A stretch of 64,000 nucleotides of DNA from Brevinematales bacterium (GTDB lineage Bacteria > Spirochaetota > Brevinematia > Brevinematales > Thermospiraceae), in NCBI GenBank assembly GCA_013177995.1, contig JABLXN010000016.1:62001-126000 (forward strand), read 5' to 3'. Of the stretch, positions 18,216-26,835 are shown piece after piece. Below the pieces are notes generated by a model that worked only from the letters and a program-made list of their open reading frames with translations, was not told the DNA's origin and ran no database searches. The position numbers were made by a program, and so were the translations under genes. Within the stretch, counting starts at the first letter, position 1; each line of letters opens with the position of its first letter.

Positions 18216-18560
18216 TTACCGTGCCAAAAATGGCAACAGCGCAAGAATACGGGCCTTCTTGATCTCACCGGCCAAGATACGCTGGTGTTTTGCACAGGTA
18301 CCGGTGATACGCCGGGGAACAATCTTTCCACTGGGCATGATATACCGACGGAGAAGTTCCACGTTCTTGTAGTTTACTTCCTCCATCTTGATCTGGCCCG
18401 TACAGAAACGGCATACCTTCTTGGAGTAGAAGAATCTCTTCTTGTCTCTTTCAGAAGCGGCCTTTTCAGCTACTTCCTCAGCAGGCAATTCTTCTTTTTC
18501 CTTCTCCACATCTTCTGGAACCACAACATCCATCTTGATATCGGTTTCTTTATCCATCAT
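18216..18560 (-). CDS. rpsR: Small-subunit ribosomal protein S18 with acidic N-terminal extension
   Basis: The S18 core begins at about residue 43 with [11 protein letters not shown] and continues through [31 protein letters not shown]. The CxxC and CxxH pairs suggest a zinc-binding form. In front is an extension of about 40 residues rich in Glu, Asp and Lys, which ordinary S18 (about 75-90 residues) lacks. Two ATGs stand in tandem at 18560 and 18557 behind AGAAGGAGA. It lies 31 nt after ssb, as in most bacteria. Confidence 0.94.
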   Translation of the reverse strand: MMDKETDIKMDVVVPEDVEKEKEELPAEEVAEKAASERDKKRFFYSKKVCRFCTGQIKMEEVNYKNVELLRRYIMPSGKIVPRRITGTCAKHQRILAGEIKKARILALLPFLAR

Positions 18561-18591
18561 ACATCTCTCCTTCTGTTAGGTTTTTAGAACC

Positions 18592-19047
18592 CTAAAATCC
18601 AGGGTCTTCAGGATTGACCGGATTGGTATCAATATCCGTATTGTCGTAGTAAAAACTCGCCTCATCACCTGCATCAAAAGAAGTAGCATCTCCCTTTGCT
18701 TCAGCAGGTTTTCCGGATCCACCGGGAGAACCCAGAAATTCCACTCTATCAGCGACAACCTCAATCACACTTCGAGCAGAACCATCCTGGGCCTTCCAGG
18801 AACGCTGATCCAGCCTCCCATCCACAGCCACCATCTTTCCTTTGGAAAGATACTGCTTGCAGGTTTCAGCTGTTTTGCCCCATACTACAATAGGGATAAA
18901 GGAGACACTATCACCCCCATCATTACGGGGTTTACCACCGACAGCGAGGGTAAAACGAGCCACGGCGGTATTCGTAGGGGTGTACTTGATCTCAGGATCC
19001 CGTGCCAATCGACCGACAAGCACGACACGATTGATATCCCACGCCAT
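18592..19047 (-). CDS. ssb: Single-stranded DNA-binding protein
   Basis: SSB protects single-stranded DNA in replication and repair. The OB fold (about 1-110) includes NRVVLVGRLARDPEIKYTPTNTAVARFTLAV and VDGRLDQRSWK. A flexible tail with Gly, Ala and Asp follows and ends PVNPEDPGF, a variant of the acidic DDIPF tip that recruits partner proteins. It lies between rpsF and rpsR, 1 nt after rpsF. Confidence 0.95.
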   Translation of the reverse strand: MAWDINRVVLVGRLARDPEIKYTPTNTAVARFTLAVGGKPRNDGGDSVSFIPIVVWGKTAETCKQYLSKGKMVAVDGRLDQRSWKAQDGSARSVIEVVADRVEFLGSPGGSGKPAEAKGDATSFDAGDEASFYYDNTDIDTNPVNPEDPGF

Positions 19048-19048
19048 A

Positions 19049-19333
19049 TTACTTCACCAATACCATATGGCGGATAACATCCTCATCATACCGAACCAGT
19101 TTCTCAAAAGCCTCTACCTGAGCAGGGTCCATTTCCACTTCCATGAAATAGTAGAAAGCCTTAGGGAATTTCTGGCGATTCTTGTGAATCACATACGCAA
19201 GCTCACGCACACCCATATTGGAATCACCAATCAACACCCCATTGAACCGCTTCAGGTAGTCCTTGAGTCTGGACTGAGCCTGAACAGAAGCCTCTCCTTC
19301 TTTGAGAAGAAAGGCCATTTCATACTTCCGCAT
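19049..19333 (-). CDS. rpsF: Small-subunit ribosomal protein S6
   Basis: S6 binds the central domain of 16S rRNA with S18. The 94 residues start MRKYEMAFLLKEG and contain GVRELAYVIHKNRQKFPKAFYYFMEVEMDPAQVEAFEKLVRYDEDVIRHM, all typical. The ATG has GGAGGAAAG upstream. It is the first gene of a ten-gene operon that runs to the rhomboid gene. Confidence 0.95.
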   Translation of the reverse strand: MRKYEMAFLLKEGEASVQAQSRLKDYLKRFNGVLIGDSNMGVRELAYVIHKNRQKFPKAFYYFMEVEMDPAQVEAFEKLVRYDEDVIRHMVLVK

Positions 19334-19419
19334 TCTTTCCTCCTTGTGGTCATAATCGCCCGTCCCTCTCGGTTTCCTACCCTCAGAGAAACCCGAAAAA
19401 GAGACAGGAAGGATGGAAT

Positions 19420-19448
19420 ATTGTAAAGAAGACTTTAGTTTTTGTCAA
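19420..19448 (-). promoter_or_regulatory. Sigma-70-type promoter of the rpsF-ssb-rpsR-rplI-dnaB-mla operon
   Basis: On the minus strand TTGACA (19448-19443) and TACAAT (19425-19420) are 17 bp apart. The -35 box begins 2 nt after the stop codon of the upstream lipoprotein gene. The leader to rpsF would be about 80 nt, long enough for S6/S18 feedback control, which is known in other bacteria. Confidence 0.85.
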
Positions 19449-19449
19449 A

Positions 19450-20382
19450 TCAAGGGGAGAGAGTCTTCCATCCCCACTGAACCCCATCCCAGCTAAAGAC
19501 CATAAGGGCACTTCGCTTTTCCGCGGGGAGAAGACAGAGAAACACCCCTTTTGCCTTACCCTTCGCGTCAGAAAGTTCCTCAAAAACCACCGCCTTCCAC
19601 TCAGGTCCCCGACTCACCACACGCATCTCGCTATCAAAAACAAACCAGAGAGTTTTCCCCTCCCTGAGAACAGGCACCCCCAACACTTCTTTCAAAAAAA
19701 CCGCCTTTTGAACCACCGTCCCCTCCCGTGTCATCACCTTCCAGGAAGGATTTTCTTCATTCACAAAGGCAAAAAGATTCTCCTCTGCTTCCTTCTCATA
19801 GGCGGTATAGACCACAATCTTCTCCCCCAATCGACCAAACCGTAGCACCGCTTCTCGATTGGTGAGAACGAGACATTTCTCAAGCTTCCCGCTCAAAGAG
19901 AGAAAAAACACCGTATGAATCCCTTCTTCGTCCTTTCCTGCAAGATAAAACCCACCATCCACGCCAAGAGAATTCTCAGGAACCAAAGGAAAACGAAGAG
20001 AAACCTCACAGCGAAACTCTTTTCCCTTGAGGTATCCTATCCAGAGAGGAAAACCATCCTCCCATTCTTTCCCAATAGCAAGGATCTTCTCCCCCGAGAC
20101 ATCAAATCCCTGAATGTCCCTTTCAAGGGGGAAAAAGCGCCCTTTCCCCCTCTCCCATAGCCACCATCCCCGATTCTGCTGTTCATCCATCCCATAGACA
20201 AGAGCCTGAGAAGGGGTTAGCCACCGATAACGCAAAGCCGCTATCGGAAAAAACTCCCGATCCACGACCTGCGAAAGGCCCTCATCTAACGCCACCAGTC
20301 GATTCAAAAAAAACACCTCCACACGAGAAGAACATCCCACCAGCAAAAAAACCAGCCCTATCCAGAAATACCTCACTTTCAC
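19450..20382 (-). CDS. Lipoprotein of unknown function
   Basis: This 310-residue protein starts at a GTG (20382-20380) and has a short leader with the lipobox LLVGC, so it is probably lipidated and envelope-bound. The mature part alternates short beta strands with Trp-rich turns (WWLWERGKG, WKVMTREG), suggesting a beta propeller that resembles WD/TolB-like folds. It begins 20 nt after the DUF115 gene and ends the HD-GYP operon. No specific family is recognised. Confidence 0.65.
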   Translation of the reverse strand: MKVRYFWIGLVFLLVGCSSRVEVFFLNRLVALDEGLSQVVDREFFPIAALRYRWLTPSQALVYGMDEQQNRGWWLWERGKGRFFPLERDIQGFDVSGEKILAIGKEWEDGFPLWIGYLKGKEFRCEVSLRFPLVPENSLGVDGGFYLAGKDEEGIHTVFFLSLSGKLEKCLVLTNREAVLRFGRLGEKIVVYTAYEKEAEENLFAFVNEENPSWKVMTREGTVVQKAVFLKEVLGVPVLREGKTLWFVFDSEMRVVSRGPEWKAVVFEELSDAKGKAKGVFLCLLPAEKRSALMVFSWDGVQWGWKTLSP

Positions 20383-20402
20383 GCCTTTCCTCTCTTTTTC
20401 TT

Positions 20403-21785
20403 TTATGGTTCTCTAGCCAGAACCATGTATTTATCCAGCAAAAGTCTTTTCAATCTCTCTGATGTCCCCCCACTCATCTGTTCTCGAAGATACAGAAGGG
20501 CTTCATGCCTTTCAATTTCCATACGGGCCTTTTGGAGAACTCTCTCGCCATCTTCGATGGGCACAAACGCCACCTCCTTTCCTGTTTTTCCAGGAAGAGG
20601 TAACGCTTCACAGGTGGGGTTAGACCATTCAAGGAGGGGCTTTACTATACTCACCATGGGGAAACGTTTTTCCACCTCCGCTTTTACGAGAGAAAAAGCT
20701 CGTGTGGTCCATACCCCTCGTTTCACCTCTTCGATATCACGACGGGACAAAAAACCCATACTCATCGTTTCCACCGTTTTCAGCCGGTGAGAAGAAACCC
20801 TCGAAAGCCGGGAAAGGATATTGGTTTGTGTGTGAGTTCCCGCCGTGGTATAGGCAAGATCAAGCCCCACCACATACACCTTCCCGGAAAAAAGCTTTGT
20901 GGCTAAAGAAAGGGCATCCACTGCCACCGAAGGGGTAGAAAGCACAAAAGAGGGATTCTCCACCTCGGTAGCATAATCATAGATCACCACGGGAGACTCA
21001 AGGGACACCAAAAGAGCAGAACTTGCATAGAGACTGGCAAACACCACCACATCCTTCTCAAGTCCCATCCCATGGAGAACATTGGCCACTCCTGCATCGC
21101 TTACCACCACTCCCCATGGGGTAATCCCCCCTTCCTTCAATGTGGCATACGAAGAAAGACAACAGAGTATTTTTCCCCCGTGAGAAGCCCACTCTTTCAA
21201 TTCACCAAGAGAAGCCTCAAGTGAAGGTCCCGAGGCGACCACCACCACATCTTCTTCTAAAGAGCCTTTCTCCGGAAACGTGAAAAGCCTCCCCTCCCGA
21301 AAAAGACTCATATTTCGCACAAGATTCACCCACCAGAGACGGGAAAAAAAGGCCGTCACCTTGATATTCTCCACCGCCTGCGTCAAAACAAGCGTATATC
21401 TCTGACAGAAGTCCTCATACGCCGATGAAAAAAACCGTTTGTACCCCTCAAGGGCAAAGAGAAATGGTCTTTTGCCCTCAAGAAGGGCCTTTTCGAGACG
21501 TTCAGAGAGGTTTTTATCAAGACCAGGATAATGCAGGCTCATCCACGTTGAGAGTTCCGGAAGCGGTTCCTGACACCAGATATCCTCAAGACTATATCCC
21601 TTCTCCAGCAAGAACTCCACCACATAGCCTTCGGCTGAACCAAAAAGCACGAAAAAAGGCCTCTCGGGAAGCCTCTCTTTGGCAAGGGTACGTTCTATCT
21701 CCCGAAAGGGATCATAGGGGCTATAGAGATAACGCCCTTCTACCCGCACAAAACGAAATCTTTCCTCCCCCCTTTCAATCTGCAT
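20403..21785 (-). CDS. DUF115 / MptE-like motility-associated (Maf) glycosyltransferase-type protein
   Basis: Proteins of this group (DUF115, 6-hydroxymethylpterin pyrophosphokinase MptE-like) include the Maf proteins that transfer nonulosonic acids to flagellin. The N-terminal part has RYLYSPYDPFREIERTL. The conserved core has VVASGPSLEASLGEL, a CLSSYATLKEGGITPWGVVVSDAG block and GLDLAYTTAGTHTQTN. I choose the ATG at 21783-21785, which makes about 460 residues and overlaps the preceding gene by 11 nt; the frame extends 20 codons further without a good ribosome site. Nonulosonic acid genes are not in the window, so glycosyl transfer is inferred from family only. Confidence 0.75.
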   Translation of the reverse strand: MQIERGEERFRFVRVEGRYLYSPYDPFREIERTLAKERLPERPFFVLFGSAEGYVVEFLLEKGYSLEDIWCQEPLPELSTWMSLHYPGLDKNLSERLEKALLEGKRPFLFALEGYKRFFSSAYEDFCQRYTLVLTQAVENIKVTAFFSRLWWVNLVRNMSLFREGRLFTFPEKGSLEEDVVVVASGPSLEASLGELKEWASHGGKILCCLSSYATLKEGGITPWGVVVSDAGVANVLHGMGLEKDVVVFASLYASSALLVSLESPVVIYDYATEVENPSFVLSTPSVAVDALSLATKLFSGKVYVVGLDLAYTTAGTHTQTNILSRLSRVSSHRLKTVETMSMGFLSRRDIEEVKRGVWTTRAFSLVKAEVEKRFPMVSIVKPLLEWSNPTCEALPLPGKTGKEVAFVPIEDGERVLQKARMEIERHEALLYLREQMSGGTSERLKRLLLDKYMVLAREP

Positions 21786-22791
21786 ATCGCCCCCAGAGAG
21801 ACCTTCCACAATGAAGACACTTCCCCTTCTCAAGACCAACCACATCCACCTGATAGCCAGTACGACGAATCAAAAGCTGCCCACATCCCGCACAAAAGGT
21901 AGAGGCATCTTCCATCACATTGCCCACATACACATGATGAAGATGTCTTTTAGCCACCTCTCGCATACGATGAAGAAGGTCAATGGCTGTTGGAGGTTCC
22001 TGATAACGATAGTGGGGAAAATACCTCGAAAGATGAAAGGGTATCTCCGGGGAGAGTGAAGCAAGCCAGGAAGAGAGTTCCTCCATCTCGAGAAGAGAAT
22101 CACTCACACCGGGCACAACAAGGGTTGTCACCTCAACATGAACACCGGCTTCAAAAAGACGGCGGATGGTTGTTTTGACCGGAGCAAGACTCCCCCCTAA
22201 TTTCCTGTATCCCTCTTCACGAAAGCTTTTGAGATCCACATTTGCCGCATCAAGAAAGGGAAGCCACTTCTCAAGAGGTTCTGCTTCAATATACCCATTG
22301 GTAACCAGCACATTCTTGATACCCCTTTTATGACATTCTTCCATGGCTTCTAAGACATACTCATACCACACGATGGGTTCAGAATAGGTATAGGCCACCA
22401 TTCTCTCCCCCTGACTCCGTTCCACAAGCCCTACTAGTTCCTCCACAGAGACAAAATCAATATCCTCACTCTTTCCCCCATAGCCATCAAAAAAACGAGA
22501 AAGCCCCGCATTCTGGCAAAAAGGACAGTGAAGGTTGCACCCTAACGTTCCAATGGAAAAGATTCGGGATCCAGGATAAAAATGAAACAGGGGCTTTTTT
22601 TCAATGGGATCAATGGCCATGCCGGCCACACGACCGTAGTTCAGAGAGACCAGTTTGCCATCCCGCACTGCCCTGGCTCCACATATGCCCGACTTTCCCT
22701 CCCGCACCAAGCAGTGATGAGGACAGAGATGACAGCGCGCACCCTCTTTTTCTTCTGACCAGAAAAGCGCCTCTTTCATTTGAGTTTCCAT
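21775..22791 (-). CDS. amrS: AmmeMemoRadiSam-system radical SAM enzyme
   Basis: This 338-residue radical SAM protein resembles the AmrS/PFL-activase-like group. The N-terminus has CHLCPHHC and GKSGICGAR, followed by MAIDPIEKKPLFHFYPGS and the cluster motif CNLHCPFC, where the three Cys bind the 4Fe-4S cluster that cleaves S-adenosylmethionine. A C-terminal CAGC/CLHC pair may hold a second metal. The partner proteins AmmeMemo (AMMECR1, Memo) that name the system are not in the window. It overlaps the HD-GYP gene by 16 nt. The substrate is unknown. Confidence 0.85.
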   Translation of the reverse strand: METQMKEALFWSEEKEGARCHLCPHHCLVREGKSGICGARAVRDGKLVSLNYGRVAGMAIDPIEKKPLFHFYPGSRIFSIGTLGCNLHCPFCQNAGLSRFFDGYGGKSEDIDFVSVEELVGLVERSQGERMVAYTYSEPIVWYEYVLEAMEECHKRGIKNVLVTNGYIEAEPLEKWLPFLDAANVDLKSFREEGYRKLGGSLAPVKTTIRRLFEAGVHVEVTTLVVPGVSDSLLEMEELSSWLASLSPEIPFHLSRYFPHYRYQEPPTAIDLLHRMREVAKRHLHHVYVGNVMEDASTFCAGCGQLLIRRTGYQVDVVGLEKGKCLHCGRSLWGRYAD

Positions 22792-23945
22792 TCTGGTGGT
22801 GCCTCCCCGGGATCAAGAAACTTCTGAGCTACCTTTTTGAGAGATTCTATGAGTTTTTCGTCAAAAATCTGTTTCTCCACCATCCGGGTTTCATCCAACG
22901 AAAGGTCAATAATCACCCACCTTTGAGGGATCTCCCGCCTCTCATTGATGAGAAGATACACCACCGGCCAGATGGTCCGACTATCCCGAGGAATATAGGC
23001 AATCTCACCCGTATTTAGCTTCACAAAGCTTCCCCCTGGAAAGATGGGTTTTTCGCCTAAATACTGGGGAAGCTCTTTCACAAAAGTCTGGGCAAGTCGT
23101 GGGGCAAAACTTTTCCCCTGTTCCCGATAAATACACAGAAGGGCATACCAGAAAGGCTGTGCCGGTTTATAGGGACGACTGCTGGTGATGGCATCAAAGA
23201 CATCACAGAGACTGGCAATCTGAGCAAACTCTCCCATCTCTGTCCCCTTCTTGCCAAGGGGATAGCCTGTCCCTGAAACCTTCTCGTGATGATAGAGCAC
23301 AATGGATTGCACAAAACGCGAATAGACATTTTTGACCATCTCAAAACCATACACGGGATGACGCTTCATCACCTCAAACTCTTTTGGGGTAAGCCTGTCC
23401 GGTTTATTGAGAATTTCAAGGGGAATCTTCACCTTGCCAATATCGTGAAGCATCCCACCCACCCCCAAAATCTTCAGTTGATCCTCATTGTACCCCAATT
23501 TTTTCCCCATCAGAAGGGAAAGAAGAGCAACATTGAGAGAATGGGTATAGGTATATTCATCGTAGTTTTTCAGTTCCACAAGGTTCAATGTTGTCCCTTT
23601 CAGAGGAACAACCTTTTCTACCAGTTCGTCGATAAGCCCATTGATCTCTTTGGTAGGAAGCGGGGCATTCTGACGAAGCCGCTGTTCCACCTCTCTTGCT
23701 ATATCAAGTCCTTTTTCAAGGGTTTCCTCCGGAATAAGGGGTTCTCCGCCTGTACACCGAGATTTTTCCTCCGAAGGGGTATAATAAAGCGTGCGAATAC
23801 CTCGTGCTTTGAGCCAGGCTATTTTTTCATCTGTGAAAGGAACATACCCATCCTGCACCTTTTCCCCATTTTCGGCAAAAGCATCCCCCTTGAGAATAAT
23901 CCCGGGATAAAGAAAGTTCACACTCACCGCCAATTGATCTGCCAC
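22776..23945 (-). CDS. HD-GYP domain cyclic-di-GMP phosphodiesterase-type protein
   Basis: The 389-residue protein has an N-terminal DUF3391-like region (about 1-110) and an HD-GYP domain (about 130-310). The latter is complete: HSLNVALLS, GGMLHDIGKVKIPLEILNKPDRLT, KRHPVYGFEM, YHHEKVSGTGYPLGKKG and DVFDAITSSRPYKPA. Such proteins hydrolyse cyclic di-GMP, which controls motility and chemotaxis in spirochaetes. The start is a GTG with AAGGAGGAGGAG upstream. It has its own promoter 18 nt upstream and begins 70 nt after the hybrid kinase gene. Confidence 0.9.
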   Translation of the reverse strand: MADQLAVSVNFLYPGIILKGDAFAENGEKVQDGYVPFTDEKIAWLKARGIRTLYYTPSEEKSRCTGGEPLIPEETLEKGLDIAREVEQRLRQNAPLPTKEINGLIDELVEKVVPLKGTTLNLVELKNYDEYTYTHSLNVALLSLLMGKKLGYNEDQLKILGVGGMLHDIGKVKIPLEILNKPDRLTPKEFEVMKRHPVYGFEMVKNVYSRFVQSIVLYHHEKVSGTGYPLGKKGTEMGEFAQIASLCDVFDAITSSRPYKPAQPFWYALLCIYREQGKSFAPRLAQTFVKELPQYLGEKPIFPGGSFVKLNTGEIAYIPRDSRTIWPVVYLLINERREIPQRWVIIDLSLDETRMVEKQIFDEKLIESLKKVAQKFLDPGEAPPEWKLK

Positions 23946-23963
23946 GCTCTCCTCCTCCTTTTT

Positions 23964-23991
23964 AGTGTAAGGAAGAATTTCATTTTGTCAA
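23964..23991 (-). promoter_or_regulatory. Sigma-70-type promoter of the HD-GYP operon
   Basis: On the minus strand TTGACA (23991-23986) and TACACT (23969-23964) are 16 bp apart, in the 70-bp gap between the kinase stop and the HD-GYP GTG. Confidence 0.75.
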
Positions 23992-24015
23992 GTAGAAAGA
24001 GAAACCAAACCATCT

Positions 24016-26640
24016 TTACGAATTTTTCTTCTCCTGAAGAAGATCGTACATCTTTTCTAAAAGTTCCTGCACCGTAAAAGGCTTGGTGAGAAACACCATC
24101 CCCTCACGTTCAGGAAGAGCAAGACTCTTCTTCGCATAACCACTAATGAGAATAATCCCCACTTCCGGGGCCACAGCAAATACCCTTTGCAGTCTCTCCT
24201 CAACGGCCATTTCCCCTGGCATGGTAATGTCCATAATCACCACATCCTGGGAAGATATTTCCCCTATCCGCTTCAGAAAGTCTTCTGTCCTCTGAAAACT
24301 CTCCACCTCATAGCCACGCTGTCGTAAACTCTTTTCCAGGACACGGACAATCCCCACCTCGTCATCCAGTATCCATACCCGTTTCCCATCGTCAGAGAGC
24401 TTCTTTTCCCCCACGGGAGAAACTATTTCCCTTTTCTCTTCAGCCACACTATACACCGGCAAATAAAGAGAAAATGTGGTCCCCTCCCCCGGTGTAGATT
24501 CTACCTCAATAAGACCATGATGCTTTCGAACAATAGTGTACACAATAGCCAGTCCAAGCCCACTCCCCCGTGCCTTGGTAGAAACATACGGCTCAAAAAT
24601 ACGGGAAAGTACCGACGGATCAATTCCTGGTCCGTTGTCCTTCACCACAATACAGAGATACTGCTGTACCCCGGGGAGCGGATCCGGAATACGCCCATGC
24701 ACCTCTTCCGCTGCTACCCCCTCAAAGACAATCCAGAGATCTCCCCCATCCTTCATCGCCTCACGGGCATTGAGCACCAGATTCTGGATAACCTGTCCCA
24801 ACTGGCCAATATCCACCGGAATGGAAACATCCTCTGTCTTTCTCTCTACATGCCAGCGAACAGCCGAGCCCTGAAGAAGAAACCGAACCGTATCCTCCAC
24901 CATCTGAAACACATTTTCCTCCTTGATCACCGGTGCCCCACCCCTGGCAAAAGAAAGCATCTGTGTGGTAAGTTGCTTGGCTCTCTCACAGGCGGCTTCC
25001 GCCTCCTGAAGATAGTCCTTTGTTTCAGGGAAAGAATCCCCCAATCGCATTCGAAGAAGTGAAATATTGCCCAGAATGACCGTTAGAATATTGTTGAAAT
25101 CATGGGCAATCCCTCCCGCCAACACCTCCATCGCCTCAAGCCGTTGCGCTCTGTAAAACTCCTGCTGGAGTTGATTGAAAAGCGTCATATCCGTCATCAG
25201 AAGCACATATTCCCGTTTGTTCTTCTCCGCCTCACCCAAAAGAGAAAGGTCTATCATGAGTTCATAGCGTTTTTCACGTCGATTGATAAGTGTCCATACC
25301 CCGGCAGGCCACTTCTGGATTTCCTGCACAAGGAGAGTAAAATCCTCTATTTTCTCTCCCCCCTGCCTTTCAAAACTCACCCTTTCTAACAAAAGCCCCC
25401 TTTCTTCCCCTGTGAGAGAGAGAATTTCTCTCCCTCGTGGATTGACAAACTCAATCTCCCCCTTTTCATCAACAATCACCACCCCCTCGTCAATACTCAT
25501 AAGAATCCGCTTCAAAAACTCATCTTCCTCGCGAAGTGCCTCCTCTGTCTCCCTGAGAAGCGTAATATCACGTCCCACACCCTGAAACTCACAACAGGTA
25601 TGCGTTTGTCCCTTCAAATGCACACAACGAAAGCGCCACTCAATCACATACCGCACCCCATACCTTTCATAGTCCAAAACAAGTGAAGCCACATCCTCTG
25701 AAGATTCCAGAGACAACAACACATCTCGCCATTTCGCTCTATCAGCCAGCGGAACAATCTCAAAGAAATTCTGCCCATGGATTTGCTGCACCTCCCACCC
25801 CAAAGAAGAAGCCATGGCCCTATTGGCATAAAGAATCGTTCCATCCTCCGATAATCGCACCACCCAATCCGTTTGATCCTCAACCAATGTTCGATAACGC
25901 TCCTCACTCTGGGAGAGAGCCTCTTCATACTCCACAATTTCAGAGATATCATGAAACATATGGACCACACCCAAGTTCTCAGTATATTGATTCATCATCA
26001 CAGACGAATCCCAGAACACGGCTGTGCGAAAACCCGTCTTTTTTACTTCAAGAACAAACGATTTTCCAGCCTTTCCTGCTTGATGAGAAAACAAAAAAAG
26101 TTCATCAAGACTCTTCCCTCGCATCTCCTCAAGCGACAACCCAACCAACTTCTCCATAGCAGGGTTGACTGAGATGATAAGACCTTTGGGATCTGTGACA
26201 ACAAGCCCTTCCCGAATATGGGTAAACATGGCCTCCCACTTTGCTTCTCGATAGGCCAATTCCCTCAGAGAAGACGCCTTGTAGAGAGCCATTTCCACCG
26301 TGGCTTTGAGTTCACGATCGTTGAAAGGCTTGATAAGATATCCGTAGGGTTCCGTTTTTGCCGCCATTTCCAGGGTGGCATCATCAGAAAAAGCCGTTAA
26401 ATACACAACAGGAATATGATATCTTCTGAGAACTTCCGCCGCAGCCTCTATCCCACTCATCCCATTCTGAAGTTGAATATCCATCAAAATGAGATCCACC
26501 CCAGATGTTTCAAGAAAAGAGAGAAGCTCCTCTCCCCGTGAGAAAACCCCTCTCACCTCATACCCTAACTTAACAAGCTTCTGAGCAATACTATGGGCAA
26601 CAACTGCCTCATCCTCAACAATGGCAAGATGATACGCCAT
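24016..26640 (-). CDS. Hybrid sensor histidine kinase: REC, PAS repeats, HisKA, HATPase, REC
   Basis: This is a soluble 874-residue kinase without membrane segments. It opens with a receiver domain (about 1-125; phospho-acceptor Asp54 in LILMDIQ, Lys104). About three PAS-type sensor domains follow up to about 490. The dimerisation helix carries His513 in LAGGIAHDFNN, the form seen in kinases of the NtrB/hybrid group. The ATPase domain has LNAREAM, DNGPGID and GSGLGLAIVY. A second receiver (about 745-874) has Asp804 in IMDITMP. A receiver at both ends suggests input from another kinase and output by phosphotransfer. No DNA-binding regulator lies beside it; the HD-GYP gene downstream may be functionally linked. 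Confidence 0.92.
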   Translation of the reverse strand: MAYHLAIVEDEAVVAHSIAQKLVKLGYEVRGVFSRGEELLSFLETSGVDLILMDIQLQNGMSGIEAAAEVLRRYHIPVVYLTAFSDDATLEMAAKTEPYGYLIKPFNDRELKATVEMALYKASSLRELAYREAKWEAMFTHIREGLVVTDPKGLIISVNPAMEKLVGLSLEEMRGKSLDELFLFSHQAGKAGKSFVLEVKKTGFRTAVFWDSSVMMNQYTENLGVVHMFHDISEIVEYEEALSQSEERYRTLVEDQTDWVVRLSEDGTILYANRAMASSLGWEVQQIHGQNFFEIVPLADRAKWRDVLLSLESSEDVASLVLDYERYGVRYVIEWRFRCVHLKGQTHTCCEFQGVGRDITLLRETEEALREEDEFLKRILMSIDEGVVIVDEKGEIEFVNPRGREILSLTGEERGLLLERVSFERQGGEKIEDFTLLVQEIQKWPAGVWTLINRREKRYELMIDLSLLGEAEKNKREYVLLMTDMTLFNQLQQEFYRAQRLEAMEVLAGGIAHDFNNILTVILGNISLLRMRLGDSFPETKDYLQEAEAACERAKQLTTQMLSFARGGAPVIKEENVFQMVEDTVRFLLQGSAVRWHVERKTEDVSIPVDIGQLGQVIQNLVLNAREAMKDGGDLWIVFEGVAAEEVHGRIPDPLPGVQQYLCIVVKDNGPGIDPSVLSRIFEPYVSTKARGSGLGLAIVYTIVRKHHGLIEVESTPGEGTTFSLYLPVYSVAEEKREIVSPVGEKKLSDDGKRVWILDDEVGIVRVLEKSLRQRGYEVESFQRTEDFLKRIGEISSQDVVIMDITMPGEMAVEERLQRVFAVAPEVGIILISGYAKKSLALPEREGMVFLTKPFTVQELLEKMYDLLQEKKNS

Positions 26641-26655
26641 ACCTTCTCCCTGTCT

Positions 26656-26684
26656 ATCATATCACAAGAAAAACAAAAAAGCAA
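26656..26684 (-). promoter_or_regulatory. Sigma-70-type promoter of the hybrid kinase gene
   Basis: On the minus strand TTGCTT (26684-26679) and TATGAT (26661-26656) are 17 bp apart. The predicted start gives a leader of only about 10 nt. A 41-bp repeated element lies 34 bp upstream of the -35 box. Confidence 0.7.
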
Positions 26685-26718
26685 ATAAAAAACCTCTCGC
26701 GACCATCTTGCCCTTGCT

Positions 26719-26759
26719 ATGTTGTTCCACATTCATCCAGAATGGTTATCTTCACACAA
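26719..26759 (-). repeat. 41-bp dispersed element upstream of the hybrid kinase (candidate operator)
   Basis: Read on the minus strand this element begins TTGTGTGAAGATAAC and ends TGTGGAACAACAT. It matches 52785-52825 at 36 of 41 positions, all mismatches falling in the middle. Both copies have the same orientation to the downstream gene and nearly the same distance from its -35 box. Confidence 0.75.
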
Positions 26760-26835
26760 AAACTGAATACTTGTTCGACCATCTTTTCTCTTTCAGTTTT
26801 GGGCTACTTTTTTTACCCATTTTCCTTCTTCTACG

